NCBI RefSeq assembly: GCF_900115565.1
Contig: NZ_FOWW01000008.1
Coordinates: forward strand, 62,001-126,000
From: Amycolatopsis arida
Lineage (GTDB): Bacteria; Actinomycetota; Actinomycetes; Mycobacteriales; Pseudonocardiaceae
Reading direction: 5' to 3'
Length of the DNA stretch: 64,000 nucleotides
Of this stretch, positions 63,974 through 64,000 are shown one piece after another (within the stretch, counting starts at the first letter, position 1; the number at the start of each line of letters is the position of its first letter). The translations under genes and the position numbers were made by a program. The notes beneath the pieces are model-generated. The model ran no database searches and was not told the origin of the DNA. It was given only the letters and a program-made list of their open reading frames with translations.

Positions 63974-64000
63974 CACCGCTCGAGCCGGCCCACGCCCTGA

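Overview
The window is about 70% GC or higher, with dense, mostly ATPase/redox/lipid-metabolism genes, many GTG starts, 4-bp ATGA/GTGA gene overlaps, candidate leaderless promoters, and actinobacterial hallmark loci (sufR-sufBDCSU-T next to a mptB-type mannosyltransferase, acVLRF1, LCP protein). I infer a chromosomal segment of an actinomycete, most likely Pseudonocardiales (Amycolatopsis/Saccharopolyspora-like). No rRNA, tRNA, phage, IS element or CRISPR array was seen.

Layout. 0.07-5.9 kb: MocR-type regulator, two SDRs with a divergent TetR, a fungal-type cytosine deaminase, small hypothetical and SdpI-like genes. 5.9-16.0 kb (minus): a tightly coupled eight-gene catabolic operon (TIGR03084 protein, AtuA, acyl-CoA dehydrogenase, carboxyltransferase, biotin carboxylase/carrier, second acyl-CoA dehydrogenase, SDR, TetR). 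16.1-20.2 kb (plus): divergent esterase, enoyl-CoA hydratase, acetoacetate-decarboxylase-like and Baeyer-Villiger-type monooxygenase. The two units share a palindromic operator and look like an isoprenoid/branched-acyl degradation island related to the atu (acyclic terpene utilisation) system. 20.2-21.2 kb: BASS transporter. 21.3-25.7 kb: ribonucleotide reductase nrdAB behind a NrdR-box pair; the beta subunit is of the tyrosyl-radical-free class Ic type. 26-30 kb: cobalamin-independent methionine synthase and a P450. 30-36 kb: degenerate GGDEF/EAL protein, PrxQ, RraA-like, LCP protein, alpha/beta hydrolase. 36-45.5 kb: ABC exporter, membrane glycosyltransferase, small HTH protein, ABC-F protein beside acVLRF1, dGTPase-like protein, lycopene-cyclase-like protein. 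45.7-49.3 kb: EAL-CBS-GGDEF protein and a NarL-type two-component pair whose regulator has lost its DNA-binding domain. 49.7-52.1 kb: an uncharacterised three-gene set (two-TM protein, cupin, HD protein). 52.2-55.5 kb: OYE/HxlR pair and WYL/DinB pair. 55.7-62.2 kb: suf operon for Fe-S assembly. 62.3-64.0 kb: MptB-type mannosyltransferase.

The most unusual property is the repeat content. First, a 29-30 bp repeat forms tandem arrays in-frame inside the biotin carboxylase gene, in-frame in the nrdA C-terminal tail, and in the intergenic region before the lycopene-cyclase-like gene; all three arrays begin and end on the same 13-bp core. Second, at least seven intergenic regions carry degenerate arrays with a strict 21-bp period in three sequence classes; one of these arrays forms a ~30-bp hairpin exactly where the response-regulator gene is cut off.
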